39,216 nucleotides of DNA from Culturomica sp. (GCA_031271755.1 JAISVB010000029.1:1-39216), one strand, 5' to 3'; shown: positions 18,999-28,411, numbered from the stretch's first letter. Notes: a model not told the origin generated them from the letters alone. Made by a program: numbers and translations.

Positions 18999-19781
18999 TC
19001 AGGAAAAACAGGCGGGTTTGCGGCAGATGTAATAGACCGGATGGTAGGTAAGACAGCAGGAGCCGTCGTGGTCGGCGTACCGGAACCGGTACGCCTCTGC
19101 AAAGCGGCGGAGAGCAGAAGGAGTTCGTAATTTATTTGATTCCGAATTATTTACCCCTGTTCTCTTCAAGTGTTTCAACACATCGACCGGATCGGAAAAA
19201 CGGAGCCGGATCTCCTCCTCTTCCGCATGCAGTATCTCTGTTCCGGCTTCCAGCAGGCGGCGCATGGTTGAGCGATCCGGATAATCCAATCCTTCACCTG
19301 TCAATTCTCTGATTTCCTGTAAATTGTGTATTCCGAACGTACTGAACACCAACCAACCGCCCGGCACTAAGCGGGAAACCAACCGGGCAATCGTTTCACC
19401 GGGAGCGGAAAGCCACTGAAAAACCGACGAAGAGGCGATCAAATCAAGACCGGCGGGCAGTTCGACGGTTTCAATGTCCCCCGGAACAACGTGCGATGCC
19501 GGAATATCCAGCATATCCGCCGTCCGCGTACACAACTCTTCCGACAGGTCATTTACCCACAGTTCCTTTACAGCCGGCCATCTTTTCAGTTCCCGCGTCA
19601 GCAACCCTGTTCCGCACCCCGCTTCCAACACGTTGAACGCTTCGCCGGAAAGATAACCGGACAGCAGCTCCCGGAGCCGCTGCACCACCCGGCGCTGCAC
19701 GTGGGCGTGCTCGTCGTAACTGCCGGCGCTGCGGTTGAAGCGTTGTTTAATGCGGTTCTTATTCAGGGTTTTATCGATCAT
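18999..19781 (-). CDS. bioC: Malonyl-ACP O-methyltransferase BioC
   Basis: SAM-dependent methyltransferase that caps malonyl-ACP as its methyl ester so the fatty-acid cycle can build pimeloyl-ACP for biotin. Motif I is clear (VLEAGCGTGLLTRELK), followed by LWVNDLSEELC and the family segment LIASSSVFQWL. I start at the internal ATG giving MIDKTLNKNRIKQRFNRSAGSYDEHA, the usual BioC N-terminus; this overlaps bioG by 11 bases. It is the last gene of the minus-strand biotin operon and no bioD follows; a plus-strand gene converges 27 bases away. Confidence 0.92.
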   Translation of the reverse strand: MIDKTLNKNRIKQRFNRSAGSYDEHAHVQRRVVQRLRELLSGYLSGEAFNVLEAGCGTGLLTRELKRWPAVKELWVNDLSEELCTRTADMLDIPASHVVPGDIETVELPAGLDLIASSSVFQWLSAPGETIARLVSRLVPGGWLVFSTFGIHNLQEIRELTGEGLDYPDRSTMRRLLEAGTEILHAEEEEIRLRFSDPVDVLKHLKRTGVNNSESNKLRTPSALRRFAEAYRFRYADHDGSCCLTYHPVYYICRKPACFS

Positions 19782-20439
19782 TTGCAGTACCTTCAAAAAT
19801 TTCATCCCAGCAACCGAACCGGTAAAAAGGGTAATGTCCGCCCGGCAGCGGAGTGACGACGCACCGGTTTTCCCAAAAAGCCCGCTGGTTGGCTGTGGGG
19901 AAGATCACATCCCCTTCCGACACATAGACGTTGCTCCAATGCAAGGTCGCTGAATCTCGCCCCCCGGCCTCCCGGATCGCCGCCAATTCCTCCAACTGTT
20001 CCGGCAACTCCCGTTCCGGAGCGTTGTGCCGGAAGCGGCGCCGCTCTGTTTCTCCGGTAAACATCCGGGCGAAAAATTTCTCCCTCCCCTGTTCGTTCAT
20101 CCCCCGTTCCGTCAGCCGGTAAACCGCTTCCGGAATCCCATACCGGTTATCCACCGGCAACGCTGTTCCGTTCAATCCGACCAACCGGTTGCAGGGAACG
20201 CCCCAGTCGGGCAACAGGGTGAAAGCCGCCCAAACCCCCATAGACCAGGCAGCGATCCGTACTTCGCCGTAGGCGGAAAGATCGGGCAAAAGCTCCGGTT
20301 CGAGTTTCCGGTAATCGCTGATCAGCAACAGATCGCCGTCGCACGCCAGGTGTGAAACGGCTCGCCTGTCCATGCCCCATCCGTTGAAGAAAACAACGAC
20401 CTGCCCCCCTCCCTGCTGATTAACCCACTCTATTCGCAT
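19771..20439 (-). CDS. bioG: Pimeloyl-ACP methyl ester esterase BioG
   Basis: Alpha/beta hydrolase (DUF452 family) that removes the methyl group from pimeloyl-ACP methyl ester, ending the BioC-initiated chain. At 222 residues it is family-sized. The start FFNGWGMD is characteristic, the nucleophile is the Ser of AAWSMGVWAA, and the catalytic His is in PGGHYPFYRF. BioG replaces BioH in many bacteria, including Bacteroidetes. It lies between bioF and bioC, overlapping the latter, so the two halves of the BioC-BioG gating cycle should be co-translated. Confidence 0.92.
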   Translation of the reverse strand: MRIEWVNQQGGGQVVVFFNGWGMDRRAVSHLACDGDLLLISDYRKLEPELLPDLSAYGEVRIAAWSMGVWAAFTLLPDWGVPCNRLVGLNGTALPVDNRYGIPEAVYRLTERGMNEQGREKFFARMFTGETERRRFRHNAPERELPEQLEELAAIREAGGRDSATLHWSNVYVSEGDVIFPTANQRAFWENRCVVTPLPGGHYPFYRFGCWDEIFEGTANDR

Positions 20440-20462
20440 ACTTTTTCACTTCCCACATTGCA

Positions 20463-21677
20463 TCAATCCTCGTTTCCGGCGTCTTCCCGTTCCTCCTCGA
20501 ATCCTTCCTCCGGTCCATCTTCCAATCCGTTGCGCAGAAAGTCGAACAGGCATGCGTACTCCTCGTCCGGGATCGCTGCGTTCAGGGAAAAACGGATCCG
20601 CGCCTGGTTTTTCGGGACGGTCGGGTAACGCACCGGCAAAGCGAAAAAACCGTTCTCCTGCAACAACCCGGCCATCTCCAAACTGTTTTCGTTGGAGCCG
20701 CAGATAAAGGGAACGATGTGGGACGCTCCTCTGGTCTCGAATCCTTTCTCCCGCAAGATGCCCCGCAACGTTTCCGCTACATCGGCCAATTTGATCCGGG
20801 CGTCGTAAAACTCCGGCATACGGTTCAGGACAAAGCGCGTCCAGGCTACGTTGACCGGCGGCAGGCCGGTGGTAAAGATCAGGCTGCGCTGGGTATTCAC
20901 CAGGTACTCCCGGAACAGCTCCTCACACACCACAAAAGCCCCGACGGAAGCAAATGCTTTCCCGAAAGTGCCGACCAGAAAATCGATGTCTTCGATGCAG
21001 GCTTGCTCCTCGGCGCATCCCAACCCGTTGGTTCCCCGCACGCCTATTGCATGCGCTTCGTCCACATAGAGGAGAGCGTCAAACTCTTTTTTGATCTCGC
21101 ACAACTCCTGAAGAGGAGCTATCTCCCCGTCCATGCTGAAAAGCGACTCCGTCACGATAAAGACCTGTTCGTACTTCTCCCGGTGTTGCAACAGGATACT
21201 CCGCAACTGTTCCAAATCCAAGTGTTGGTAGCGGATCATCTCCGCTTCGCTGAGCCGCATGCCGTCGATCAGGCTGGCGTGTACCAACTTATCGGCTACG
21301 ATCAGATCCCGTTTTCCGGCCAAAGCCGGCAAAATACCGATGTTGGCGTGGTAGCCGGAGTTGAACACCAATGCGGCTTCCTTGCCGTACCAGTCACACA
21401 GGTCGTTCTCCAGCAGGCCGTAGTATTCGTGGTTTCCGGAAAGCAGCCGGGAGGAAACGGCGCTGAAAGGCAACGCCCTGACATCTGTTTGGGCGTAAAA
21501 CTCCTGCAACAGCTTCGGGTAGGAGGACAACCCCAGGTAGTCGTTGGAAGAGAGGTTCAGCATCTCCCGTTCCCCGTCGCTGATCAGGAAACCGTTGTGT
21601 TCCACATTCCGGAGCGACCGGTAATTACCGGCTTCCCGGATCTTTTCCAATCTGTATCTATATCGTTCTTTTCCCAT
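20463..21677 (-). CDS. bioF: 8-amino-7-oxononanoate synthase
   Basis: PLP enzyme that condenses pimeloyl-ACP with L-alanine to give KAPA. Oxoamine synthase motifs are present: NLSSNDYLGLS (41-51), FNSGYHANIG, VTESLFSMDGEIAPL, YVDEAHAIGV (Asp206, His209) and GTFGKAFASVGA with the PLP-binding Lys240. The 404 residues include an unusual acidic tail (DGPEEGFEEEREDAGNED) beyond the usual end near 385. Three bases separate it from bioA upstream. Confidence 0.96.
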   Translation of the reverse strand: MGKERYRYRLEKIREAGNYRSLRNVEHNGFLISDGEREMLNLSSNDYLGLSSYPKLLQEFYAQTDVRALPFSAVSSRLLSGNHEYYGLLENDLCDWYGKEAALVFNSGYHANIGILPALAGKRDLIVADKLVHASLIDGMRLSEAEMIRYQHLDLEQLRSILLQHREKYEQVFIVTESLFSMDGEIAPLQELCEIKKEFDALLYVDEAHAIGVRGTNGLGCAEEQACIEDIDFLVGTFGKAFASVGAFVVCEELFREYLVNTQRSLIFTTGLPPVNVAWTRFVLNRMPEFYDARIKLADVAETLRGILREKGFETRGASHIVPFICGSNENSLEMAGLLQENGFFALPVRYPTVPKNQARIRFSLNAAIPDEEYACLFDFLRNGLEDGPEEGFEEEREDAGNED

Positions 21678-21680
21678 ACG

Positions 21681-22961
21681 TTACATCTTTTTTACCACCC
21701 GTACCAAGGCGCCCGTCAACACCCGCAACTCTTCCGGCCGGATGATGAAGGGGGGCATGATGTAGACCAGTCTCCCGAACGGGCGCACCCATACGCCCTC
21801 CCGGACAAATTCCGCCTGGATCTTTCCCATATCCACCGGCTCTTTCAGTTCGATGACCCCGATGGCGCCCAATACCCGCACCTCCCGGACTTGTTCCAGC
21901 GAAGCTGCCGGAGCCAGTTCCTCTTTCAATTGGCGTTCGATCCCCCCGATCACCTGCTCCAGGTCGTACTCCGACAGCAACCCGACAGAAGCGTTCGCCA
22001 CTGCACAGGCCAGCGGGTTGCCCATAAACGTGGGGCCGTGCATAAATACATAAGGTTCCCGGGAAGAGATCGTCTCCGCCACCCGGCCGGTAGCCAGAGT
22101 GGCGGCAAAGCTCATGTAGCCGCCGGTGATGGCTTTTCCGATACACATAATATCCGGCGAAATCCCGGCATGCTCTACCGCCCACAGTTTACCGGTCCGC
22201 CCGAATCCCGTAGCGATCTCGTCGCAGATCAGCAGGACGTTGTACCGGTCGCACAACTCCCGGGTTTTCCGCAGGTAACCGGCAGAGTAGAAACGCATCC
22301 CTCCCGCTCCCTGCACAACCGGCTCTAAGATCACAGCCGCCGTACTTTCGCCGTATTGTTCCAGGCAGGCGGCTAAGGGAGCCATATCCTCCTCCCGGCA
22401 AGGCTCCCCGAAACGGCATTCCGGGGAAGGAATAAAATGTTGCACGGGCAAACATCCCCGGAAAATGGAGTGCATACCGGTTAGCGGATCACACACGGAC
22501 ATAGCGTTCCAGGTATCTCCGTGGTAGCCTTTGTACAGGCTGACGAACCTGTTTTTTCCTTCCATCCCCTGGGCATGCCAGTACTGGATCGCCATTTTCA
22601 TGGCCACCTCCACGGCTACGGAACCGGAGTCGCAGAAAAAGATCTTCTCCAAACCGGCCGGCGCCATCGACAGGATCCGCCGGGCCAGTTCCACGGCCGG
22701 CTGGTGGGTCAATCCGCCGAACATGACGTGGGACATCTCTTTCAACTGCTTTTCAACAGCCTGATTCAGAACCGGATGGTTATATCCGTGTATTTCGCAC
22801 CACCAAGAGGACATACCGTCTATCAGGCGCCTTCCGTCCTCCAATTCAATGTAAACTCCTTCCGCCCGCCGGACCGGATAGACCGGCAGGGGGTCGGTGG
22901 CGGAGGTATACGGGTGCCAGATGTGCTCCCGGTCGTACTGCAGTAACTCTTCCGTCGTCAT
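21681..22961 (-). CDS. bioA: Adenosylmethionine-8-amino-7-oxononanoate aminotransferase
   Basis: Class III PLP aminotransferase converting KAPA to DAPA with SAM as amino donor. The 426-residue protein contains IWHPYTS (14-20), [16 protein letters not shown], the PLP phosphate loop [27 protein letters not shown] (Asp247) and [11 protein letters not shown] with PLP-binding Lys276. I start at the ATG ending at 22961, because the much longer upstream open frame is only the shadow of bioB. The start overlaps the bioB stop by four bases. It is not fused to BioD. Confidence 0.95.
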   Translation of the reverse strand: MTTEELLQYDREHIWHPYTSATDPLPVYPVRRAEGVYIELEDGRRLIDGMSSWWCEIHGYNHPVLNQAVEKQLKEMSHVMFGGLTHQPAVELARRILSMAPAGLEKIFFCDSGSVAVEVAMKMAIQYWHAQGMEGKNRFVSLYKGYHGDTWNAMSVCDPLTGMHSIFRGCLPVQHFIPSPECRFGEPCREEDMAPLAACLEQYGESTAAVILEPVVQGAGGMRFYSAGYLRKTRELCDRYNVLLICDEIATGFGRTGKLWAVEHAGISPDIMCIGKAITGGYMSFAATLATGRVAETISSREPYVFMHGPTFMGNPLACAVANASVGLLSEYDLEQVIGGIERQLKEELAPAASLEQVREVRVLGAIGVIELKEPVDMGKIQAEFVREGVWVRPFGRLVYIMPPFIIRPEELRVLTGALVRVVKKM

Positions 22962-23932
22962 CGTATCGTATCTTGATTCAACGTATATCCCAGTTCCGTT
23001 ACTTTCCGAATGTCCTCTTTCACCGTGGAGCCGGTGGTGGTCAGCAGATCTCCGACGATAGCGGCATTGATCCCGGCCCGGATGGCGTCGGCTTCCAGAT
23101 GCCGGATCAGCGCCCGGCCGCCGGCAAAACGGATCCAGGCCGCCGGATGGATGAAACGAAACAGGGCGATGGTGGTCAATACCTCTTCGTCGCTCAAGGG
23201 AGGCGTGCCCGCCAACGGCGTTCCCGGAATGGGGTTCAGTATATTCAGCGGTATGGAGCGGATCTCCAACTCCCGAAGCGCCAGCGCCAGGTCTATCCGG
23301 TCGGCCATGCTCTCTCCCATGCCGATGATCCCGCCCGAACAGACCTCCATTCCCACCTCCCGGGCAGCCCGGATGGTCCGGATCTTCTCCTCGGCGGTGT
23401 GCGTGCTGCACAGGGAATGAAAATAGGCCGGAGCTGTCTCCAGATTGCAATGGTAGCGCTGTATACCGGCCTTTTTTAACTTCAACAACTGCTCTTTGTT
23501 CAACAGTCCCATAGAAGCGCAGAGTTTCAGCTTGACGCTTGCTTTGATCTTTTGGGCGTACCCGCACAGGCGTTCGAGGTTCCGGTCGGACAGGGAGCGC
23601 CCGCTGGTGACGAACGAAAATTTATCTACACCGTACTCCGCGTTTTTACGGGCCAGTTCCAAGCAGGTCTGTTCGTCGATCAGGTCGTATTCGACAATGT
23701 GCGTCGGGAAAGCCGCCGACTGTGCGCACCAGCGGCAATCTTCCGAACAGCGCCCCGAACGGGCGTTGACAATTGAACAGGTATCGAAACTGTTCCCGCA
23801 TTTCTGCTCCCGGATCTCTCCCGCCAAGCGGTACAGCAACGGCTTATCTTCCGTCCCGCTCAATTCCAAAGCCTCCTCCCTGCTCAGCATCCCTCCTGCC
23901 AACACCCGCTCTTTCAGTTCCTCTATCTGCAT
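22958..23932 (-). CDS. bioB: Biotin synthase
   Basis: Radical SAM enzyme that inserts sulfur into dethiobiotin. The [4Fe-4S] cluster motif CxxxCxxC is Cys62, Cys66, Cys69 in [14 protein letters not shown], followed by [17 protein letters not shown], the HCNLETAP segment, [12 protein letters not shown] and [10 protein letters not shown]. The HCNLETAP motif fits BioB rather than other radical SAM families. The 324-residue length is typical. It is first in the operon and divergent from queC. A minus-strand -7 element lies about 65 bases upstream. Confidence 0.96.
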   Translation of the reverse strand: MQIEELKERVLAGGMLSREEALELSGTEDKPLLYRLAGEIREQKCGNSFDTCSIVNARSGRCSEDCRWCAQSAAFPTHIVEYDLIDEQTCLELARKNAEYGVDKFSFVTSGRSLSDRNLERLCGYAQKIKASVKLKLCASMGLLNKEQLLKLKKAGIQRYHCNLETAPAYFHSLCSTHTAEEKIRTIRAAREVGMEVCSGGIIGMGESMADRIDLALALRELEIRSIPLNILNPIPGTPLAGTPPLSDEEVLTTIALFRFIHPAAWIRFAGGRALIRHLEADAIRAGINAAIVGDLLTTTGSTVKEDIRKVTELGYTLNQDTIR

Positions 23933-23996
23933 CTGATTTCCCTAAACTAATTAAGCCCCAAAAACAGATGGAGCCTGCAACCACGTTTTATGCAAG

Positions 23997-24025
23997 CAAA
24001 GATAAGGAAAAACTTACTAATTTTG
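23997..24025. promoter_or_regulatory. Back-to-back -7 elements of the bioB operon and queC
   Basis: On the minus strand TATCTTTG occupies 24004-23997, reading towards bioB. On the plus strand TAATTTTG occupies 24018-24025, 18 bases before the queC ATG. Only 13 bases separate the two, so each polymerase footprint would cover the other promoter. No good -33 TTTG is visible for either. No biotin or preQ1 riboswitch fold was recognised in the leaders. Confidence 0.45.
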
Positions 24026-24043
24026 GGCAGATTTTGAAAAGGG

Positions 24044-24733
24044 ATGATCAAGAGCGATAGTAAAAAAGCCATTGTGTTGTTGTCGGGCGGGCTGGATTCT
24101 GCAACGGCCCTGTATGTGGCCAAAAGCCAAGGGTACAACGAGCTGTATGCGTTGACGTTTGAATACGGGCAAAAACACCGCCGCGAACTGGAGGCGGCAA
24201 CCGGGATCGCCCGGGCTGCCGGGGTCAGGGAACACCGGGTGGTGCAATTGACGCTGAACCAATGGGGCCACAGTTCCTTGACCGACGTGGAAAGAGAGAT
24301 CGAAGACGGCGCAGTGGAACGCACCGATATTCCCGCCACTTATGTACCGGCCCGTAATATGGTTTTCCTGGCGGTGGCCGCCTCCTACGCAGATGCATTG
24401 GAGATCACGGATATTTTTATCGGGGTCAGCGAAACGGATTACTCCGGTTATGTGGATTGCCGGGAAACGTTTATCCGGGCGATGGAGGAAGCCGTAAATG
24501 CAGGAACGATGCTGGGCGCGGAAAAAAAACGCAGGATCACCCTCCACACGCCGTTTATGCACCTTACCAAGGCGGAAGAGATCCGGTGGGGCCTGCAATT
24601 GGGCGTAGATTACGGAGCAACCTGGAGCTGTTACCGGGGAGGCGAAAAACCCTGCGGGAGTTGCGACAGTTGTCTGCTCCGGGCTAAAGCTTTTAAAGAA
24701 GCGGGAATCAGCGATCCGATTTTATCAATTTAA
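24044..24733 (+). CDS. queC: 7-cyano-7-deazaguanine (preQ0) synthase
   Basis: ATP-dependent enzyme converting 7-carboxy-7-deazaguanine to preQ0 in queuosine synthesis. The PP-loop SGGLDS (residues 14-19) lies at the N-terminus, followed by TFEYGQKHRRELEAA, the segment TYVPARNMVFLAVA and GVSETDYSGYVDCR. The C-terminal zinc site is Cys196, Cys204, Cys207 and Cys210 in SCYRGGEKPCGSCDSC. The 229 residues match the family. No other que genes lie next to it. Confidence 0.96.
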   Translation: MIKSDSKKAIVLLSGGLDSATALYVAKSQGYNELYALTFEYGQKHRRELEAATGIARAAGVREHRVVQLTLNQWGHSSLTDVEREIEDGAVERTDIPATYVPARNMVFLAVAASYADALEITDIFIGVSETDYSGYVDCRETFIRAMEEAVNAGTMLGAEKKRRITLHTPFMHLTKAEEIRWGLQLGVDYGATWSCYRGGEKPCGSCDSCLLRAKAFKEAGISDPILSI

Positions 24734-24961
24734 CCCGTTGTGCATTTTTCTTTCTGTACAGGTGTGTTCTTTTTTCGTCAGGATTCCTTTGTACGGCCTT
24801 TGCGCAGCCTTTGGTAGACCTAATGGTCAAAGCAAAACTGAAAGGAAGAAAAACTAACGGGAAGATGTTTTCATGCGTTTGCCCTGCAGAAAAATAGAAA
24901 GATGTAAATAAAGATAAAAAAACTCTGTAACTTTGAAAGGATCTTTCATATTATAACTGCT
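24734..24961. promoter_or_regulatory. Intergenic region before the pectinesterase gene: CCTTTG triplet, hairpin, -7 element
   Basis: Three CCTTTG copies at 24786, 24797 and 24808 are spaced exactly 11 bases apart, one helical turn. An inverted repeat overlaps the last: CTTT/AAAG (24809-24812, 24829-24832) outside GACC/GGTC (24817-24820, 24825-24828) with a TAAT loop and a four-base bulge. A -7 element TAACTTTG lies at 24928-24935, 26 bases before the next ATG, without a clear -33. No T-tract follows the hairpin, so a queC terminator is not supported. Confidence 0.4.
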
Positions 24962-26491
24962 ATGGAAAAAATACAATGTATCAAAGGCTTCTATATGACC
25001 GCCGTACTGGCGCTGACAGCTTCCTGCCACCCTTCCGGCGGCCCGGCCGGAGTGACGCTTTTTCCGGCCAACGGAGCAAAAGATGTCAACCCCGACACCC
25101 ATTTGGTGCTGAATTTCAATGAAATGCCGTCGGTCGGCGAAACCGGTATGATACGGATTTGGGATACTTCCACAGGCCAGATGGTGGACAGCCTCGACCT
25201 CAGCATTCCGGCAGGCCCCCAAGAACCCGATATGCTCCGGAAACAGCAGGCCGTTTATACGCCTGTACCGTACACCTACGAAACAACCGGTATTACCAAC
25301 ATAAACACCGTTCCGGGCACCCCTTCCGGCGAAGCGGTGCGCGATACTTCAAACTACCAGTTGACCATCATCGGCGGATTTTCGGACGCTTTCCGCTTCC
25401 ATCCCGTTCTGGTACACGACAGCGTGGCCACCGTCTACCTGCACAACAATGTGCTGGAATACGGCAAAACCTATTCCGTCACGATCGATCCGGGCGCGCT
25501 AACCACAGCATCGGGCGCCTTTACGGGCATAGAACCGAAACAGTGGCAGTTCTCCACAAAAGCCAAAGCCCCTGCAGCCGAAACGAGAAAGCTGGTGGTC
25601 AGCGCCGACAACAGCGGTGATTTTAACACCGTACAGGGAGCCATGGACTTTATCCCCGACTTCAGCGAAGAGAAATGGGAGGTTTTCATCCGGAACGGCG
25701 ATTACGAAGAGCTCGTTTATTTCCGCAACAAATGCAACGTTTCCATCATCGGCGAAAGCCGCGAAGGGGTTGTGATCCACTACCCCAATAACGAAACTTT
25801 TAATCCACACCCCATCAACCTGAGGACCAACGAGGTGCCCGGAACATTTCCTTCGCGCCGGGCGGCTTTCGCGGCGGATAACTGCTACGGCCTGCGTTTT
25901 GAGAACCTCACCATCCGGAACGATCTGAAGGGACAGGCCGAAGGATTGCTGATCATGGGAGCGAAAAACTACCTGAAAAATGTGCACATCATCGGTTCCG
26001 GGGATGCGTTGCAGGCGAACGGACCGGTCTATTTGGTCGATTGCGCCATCGACGGAGACGGAGACTCCATACTCGGCCGGGGACCCGGTTTTTACAGGAA
26101 CTGCACCCTCACCAGCGGCGGCCCCTTCATGTGGATACGCAACACCGGCGCCAACCACGGAAATGTATTTGTCCATTGCACTTTCAGGGGCAGGGACTCC
26201 GAAAGCGTATTGGCCCGCTCGCCCGGGAATCACGGTAAATTCTACCCGTATGCCGAAGCGGTACTGATCGATTGTACGCTCGAAAACATCCCGCCGGCGG
26301 GTTGGGGCGACATATACGACGAACACGGCACCACGTTTTTCCGCGAATACAACAGCCGCACCCCGGACGGCCAGCCGGCGGATGTATCGAAGCGCAACCC
26401 GCTTTCCGGCCAATTGGATGCGGTGAAGGATGCAAAAATCATAGCCGGTTACTCCGATCCGGTATTTGTGCTGGGATGGAACCCGGAATAG
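24962..26491 (+). CDS. Pectinesterase-family (CE8-like) lipoprotein with Ig-like N-terminal domain
   Basis: A 509-residue exported protein. The signal sequence ends LTASC, suggesting lipidation at Cys22. An N-terminal Ig-like domain (about 28-195, Big_5 type: LFPANGAKDVNPDTHLVLNF) precedes a right-handed beta-helix of pectin methylesterase type from about residue 210 (VVSADNSGDFNTVQGAMDFIP, YEELVYF, VSIIGES). Active-site segments are diverged: SGDALQANG stands where QDTLY is usual, GDGDSILGRG keeps an Asp at the usual DFIFG position, and LARSPGN replaces the GRPW motif. It may act on a different ester or be a binding module. A polysaccharide role at the cell surface is inferred; no SusC/SusD genes are in the window. 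Confidence 0.82.
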   Translation: MEKIQCIKGFYMTAVLALTASCHPSGGPAGVTLFPANGAKDVNPDTHLVLNFNEMPSVGETGMIRIWDTSTGQMVDSLDLSIPAGPQEPDMLRKQQAVYTPVPYTYETTGITNINTVPGTPSGEAVRDTSNYQLTIIGGFSDAFRFHPVLVHDSVATVYLHNNVLEYGKTYSVTIDPGALTTASGAFTGIEPKQWQFSTKAKAPAAETRKLVVSADNSGDFNTVQGAMDFIPDFSEEKWEVFIRNGDYEELVYFRNKCNVSIIGESREGVVIHYPNNETFNPHPINLRTNEVPGTFPSRRAAFAADNCYGLRFENLTIRNDLKGQAEGLLIMGAKNYLKNVHIIGSGDALQANGPVYLVDCAIDGDGDSILGRGPGFYRNCTLTSGGPFMWIRNTGANHGNVFVHCTFRGRDSESVLARSPGNHGKFYPYAEAVLIDCTLENIPPAGWGDIYDEHGTTFFREYNSRTPDGQPADVSKRNPLSGQLDAVKDAKIIAGYSDPVFVLGWNPE

Positions 26492-26500
26492 CAGAAACGC

Positions 26501-28411
26501 TCATTTCATCGCAAGAAAAGTATCCTCCCGGTAGTAAAGGATCCCTTCATCCAGTAATTTCCGGATCACCCCAACCACCTCTTCCCGTCCGAACGCTTCG
26601 AGACGGCGCACCAGCGCCTGCACCTCCTGGGGTTTTTCCGACAGCGCACGGCGTACGGCCGTTTCCGCTTCCCGCTGTTGATGCCGGCCGCTCTGTTTTT
26701 TCCGTTCCAAACAAAGGTCGCAAATGCCGCAGGGTTCTTTTTCGGGCTGTCCGAAATAACGCATCAAAAAGAGTTGCCGGCAGGGGGTTCCCTCCCGCAC
26801 ATAGCGGATCATCTCCTCCAACCGCTCCGAAGAGAGCTTTTTCCGCTCCTCGTACGCCTCTTTTCCGATGGTAATGTAGGAAACAGGCAGGCGGGGCTGG
26901 TGGTACACAATATAAGGACGGTCGTTACCCGGTATGTAGACAATGACTTTCCGGCGGGCCAACGCCAACAACGCTTCGTACACCTCGTGACGCGTCCGTC
27001 CGGTCTCTTCGGAGAGATACTTTTCGCTGACCCGGATCGTACCGGAGAAAATTCCCGGATATGTTCGCATCAGTAAAACCAGCAACTGTTCGGAAAGTGC
27101 GGAATCCGGCTCCCAGTAATTCAACTGTTCCCGGGAGAGTGCAAAACCGATCCGGGAATAGGAGTTGATCTCCGTCGTGCACTCTATGTAGCCGGCCATT
27201 TGAAGAATACCGACGGCGGAAAGCGCCTGGAGGTAATCAAAGCCGAAATCCCGTACAAACCGTTCGGGATCAAACTCGAATGCATACCCTTTCCCGCTTC
27301 CCTCCGCTATCTGGAAGTAGTTGCCGAGCGCCTCGTATACCCGGCGGATGGTCTTCTTGTCCGGGAAATTTTTGGTAAAACGGGTTTTAAGCCCGGTCAA
27401 CGCCCCCCGGTTATACAACAGTACGGCGTACGCCTTCTCCCCGTCCCGTCCGGCCCGGCCTGCCTCCTGAAAATAGGCTTCGGGGGTATCGGGAATGTCA
27501 AAATGCACCACGATCCGGACATTCGCCTTGTCGATCCCCATGCCGAAAGCGTTGGTCGCCACCATCACCGGAACCTCTCCGCTTTTCCAGGCTTCCTGCC
27601 GGCCGGAACGCTGCTGCGCCGTCAGGCCTGCGTGGTAGAAATGCGCTTTCAGCCCCTTCTGTTCCAACAGGCGGGCTATCTGCTCCGCCGTGTCCCGTTT
27701 CCGGACGTACACAATGGCGCCGGCATCCAAAGAAGAGAGGATGTGCACCAGCTCGCCCGCTTTGTCCTCCACCTCCCGCACCACGTATGCAATGTTTTCC
27801 CGGCGAAAGCTTTTGGTCAGCACACAGGTTTCCCGGAAGCCGAGCTGCCGTTGGATGTCCTCTGCTACGACGGGGGTAGCCGTGGCCGTGAGGGCCAGCA
27901 CCGGCACTTCCGGAAAATAGCCTCTGATCTCGGCGATCCGCCGGTACGAAGGACGAAAGTCATACCCCCACTGGGAGATGCAGTGCGCTTCGTCCACGGC
28001 GATCAGGGTGACGGGCATCTGTTTCAGCCGTTCCCGGAAGCGCTCGGAGGCTAAGCGTTCCGGCGAAAGGTAGAGAAACCTGAGCTTGGAGCAGATCCCC
28101 CTGTTCAAGGCGGAATCCACCTGTTCGTGCGGCAGGCCGGTATAGATCGCTTCGGCCGGGATCCCCCTTCTTTTCAACTCCTCGACCTGGTCTTTCATCA
28201 GGGCGATCAGCGGGGTCACCACCAGACAGATTCCTTCCAGCACCAAGGCGGAAACCTGGTAAGTAACGGATTTTCCGCCGCCGGTAGGCATCAGGGCCAA
28301 GGTATCCTTTCCGGCCAACACGGAGCGAATGATCTCTTCCTGTAAACTCCGGAAGGTTTCGTAGCCCCAGTATTTCCGGAGAATTTCGTGTATGTCGGCC
28401 GGTTGTTTCAC
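26501..28411 (-). CDS. recQ: ATP-dependent DNA helicase RecQ family
   Basis: 3'-5' superfamily 2 DNA helicase of recombination and repair. Motif 0 (YWGYETFRSLQEEII, residues 14-28), Walker A (PTGGGKS, 42-48), the DEAH box with IAVDEAHCISQWGYDFRPSY, motif III (LALTATAT), motif V (ATNAFGMGIDKANVR) and motif VI (QEAGRAGRDG) are all present. An RQC zinc site is visible near residues 550-570 (CRQLFLMRYFGQ, CGICDLC). At 636 residues it ends in a short helical tail without a clear HRDC domain, so it is the shorter RecQ form. It converges with the pectinesterase gene, nine bases between stops. Confidence 0.94.
   Translation of the reverse strand: MKQPADIHEILRKYWGYETFRSLQEEIIRSVLAGKDTLALMPTGGGKSVTYQVSALVLEGICLVVTPLIALMKDQVEELKRRGIPAEAIYTGLPHEQVDSALNRGICSKLRFLYLSPERLASERFRERLKQMPVTLIAVDEAHCISQWGYDFRPSYRRIAEIRGYFPEVPVLALTATATPVVAEDIQRQLGFRETCVLTKSFRRENIAYVVREVEDKAGELVHILSSLDAGAIVYVRKRDTAEQIARLLEQKGLKAHFYHAGLTAQQRSGRQEAWKSGEVPVMVATNAFGMGIDKANVRIVVHFDIPDTPEAYFQEAGRAGRDGEKAYAVLLYNRGALTGLKTRFTKNFPDKKTIRRVYEALGNYFQIAEGSGKGYAFEFDPERFVRDFGFDYLQALSAVGILQMAGYIECTTEINSYSRIGFALSREQLNYWEPDSALSEQLLVLLMRTYPGIFSGTIRVSEKYLSEETGRTRHEVYEALLALARRKVIVYIPGNDRPYIVYHQPRLPVSYITIGKEAYEERKKLSSERLEEMIRYVREGTPCRQLFLMRYFGQPEKEPCGICDLCLERKKQSGRHQQREAETAVRRALSEKPQEVQALVRRLEAFGREEVVGVIRKLLDEGILYYREDTFLAMK

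Noticed and set aside
20718-22328. 536-codon plus-strand open frame opposite bioF and bioA
   Set aside because: Antisense shadow of two well-supported PLP-enzyme genes; the translation is low-complexity and resembles no family.
22962-23567. Long N-terminal extension of bioA on the minus strand
   Set aside because: It is the other-frame shadow of bioB; the conserved BioA N-terminus begins at the ATG ending at 22961.
23933-24043. Possible biotin- or queuosine-related riboswitch between bioB and queC
   Set aside because: Only 111 bases hold two promoters, and no preQ1 or other known aptamer pattern could be recognised.
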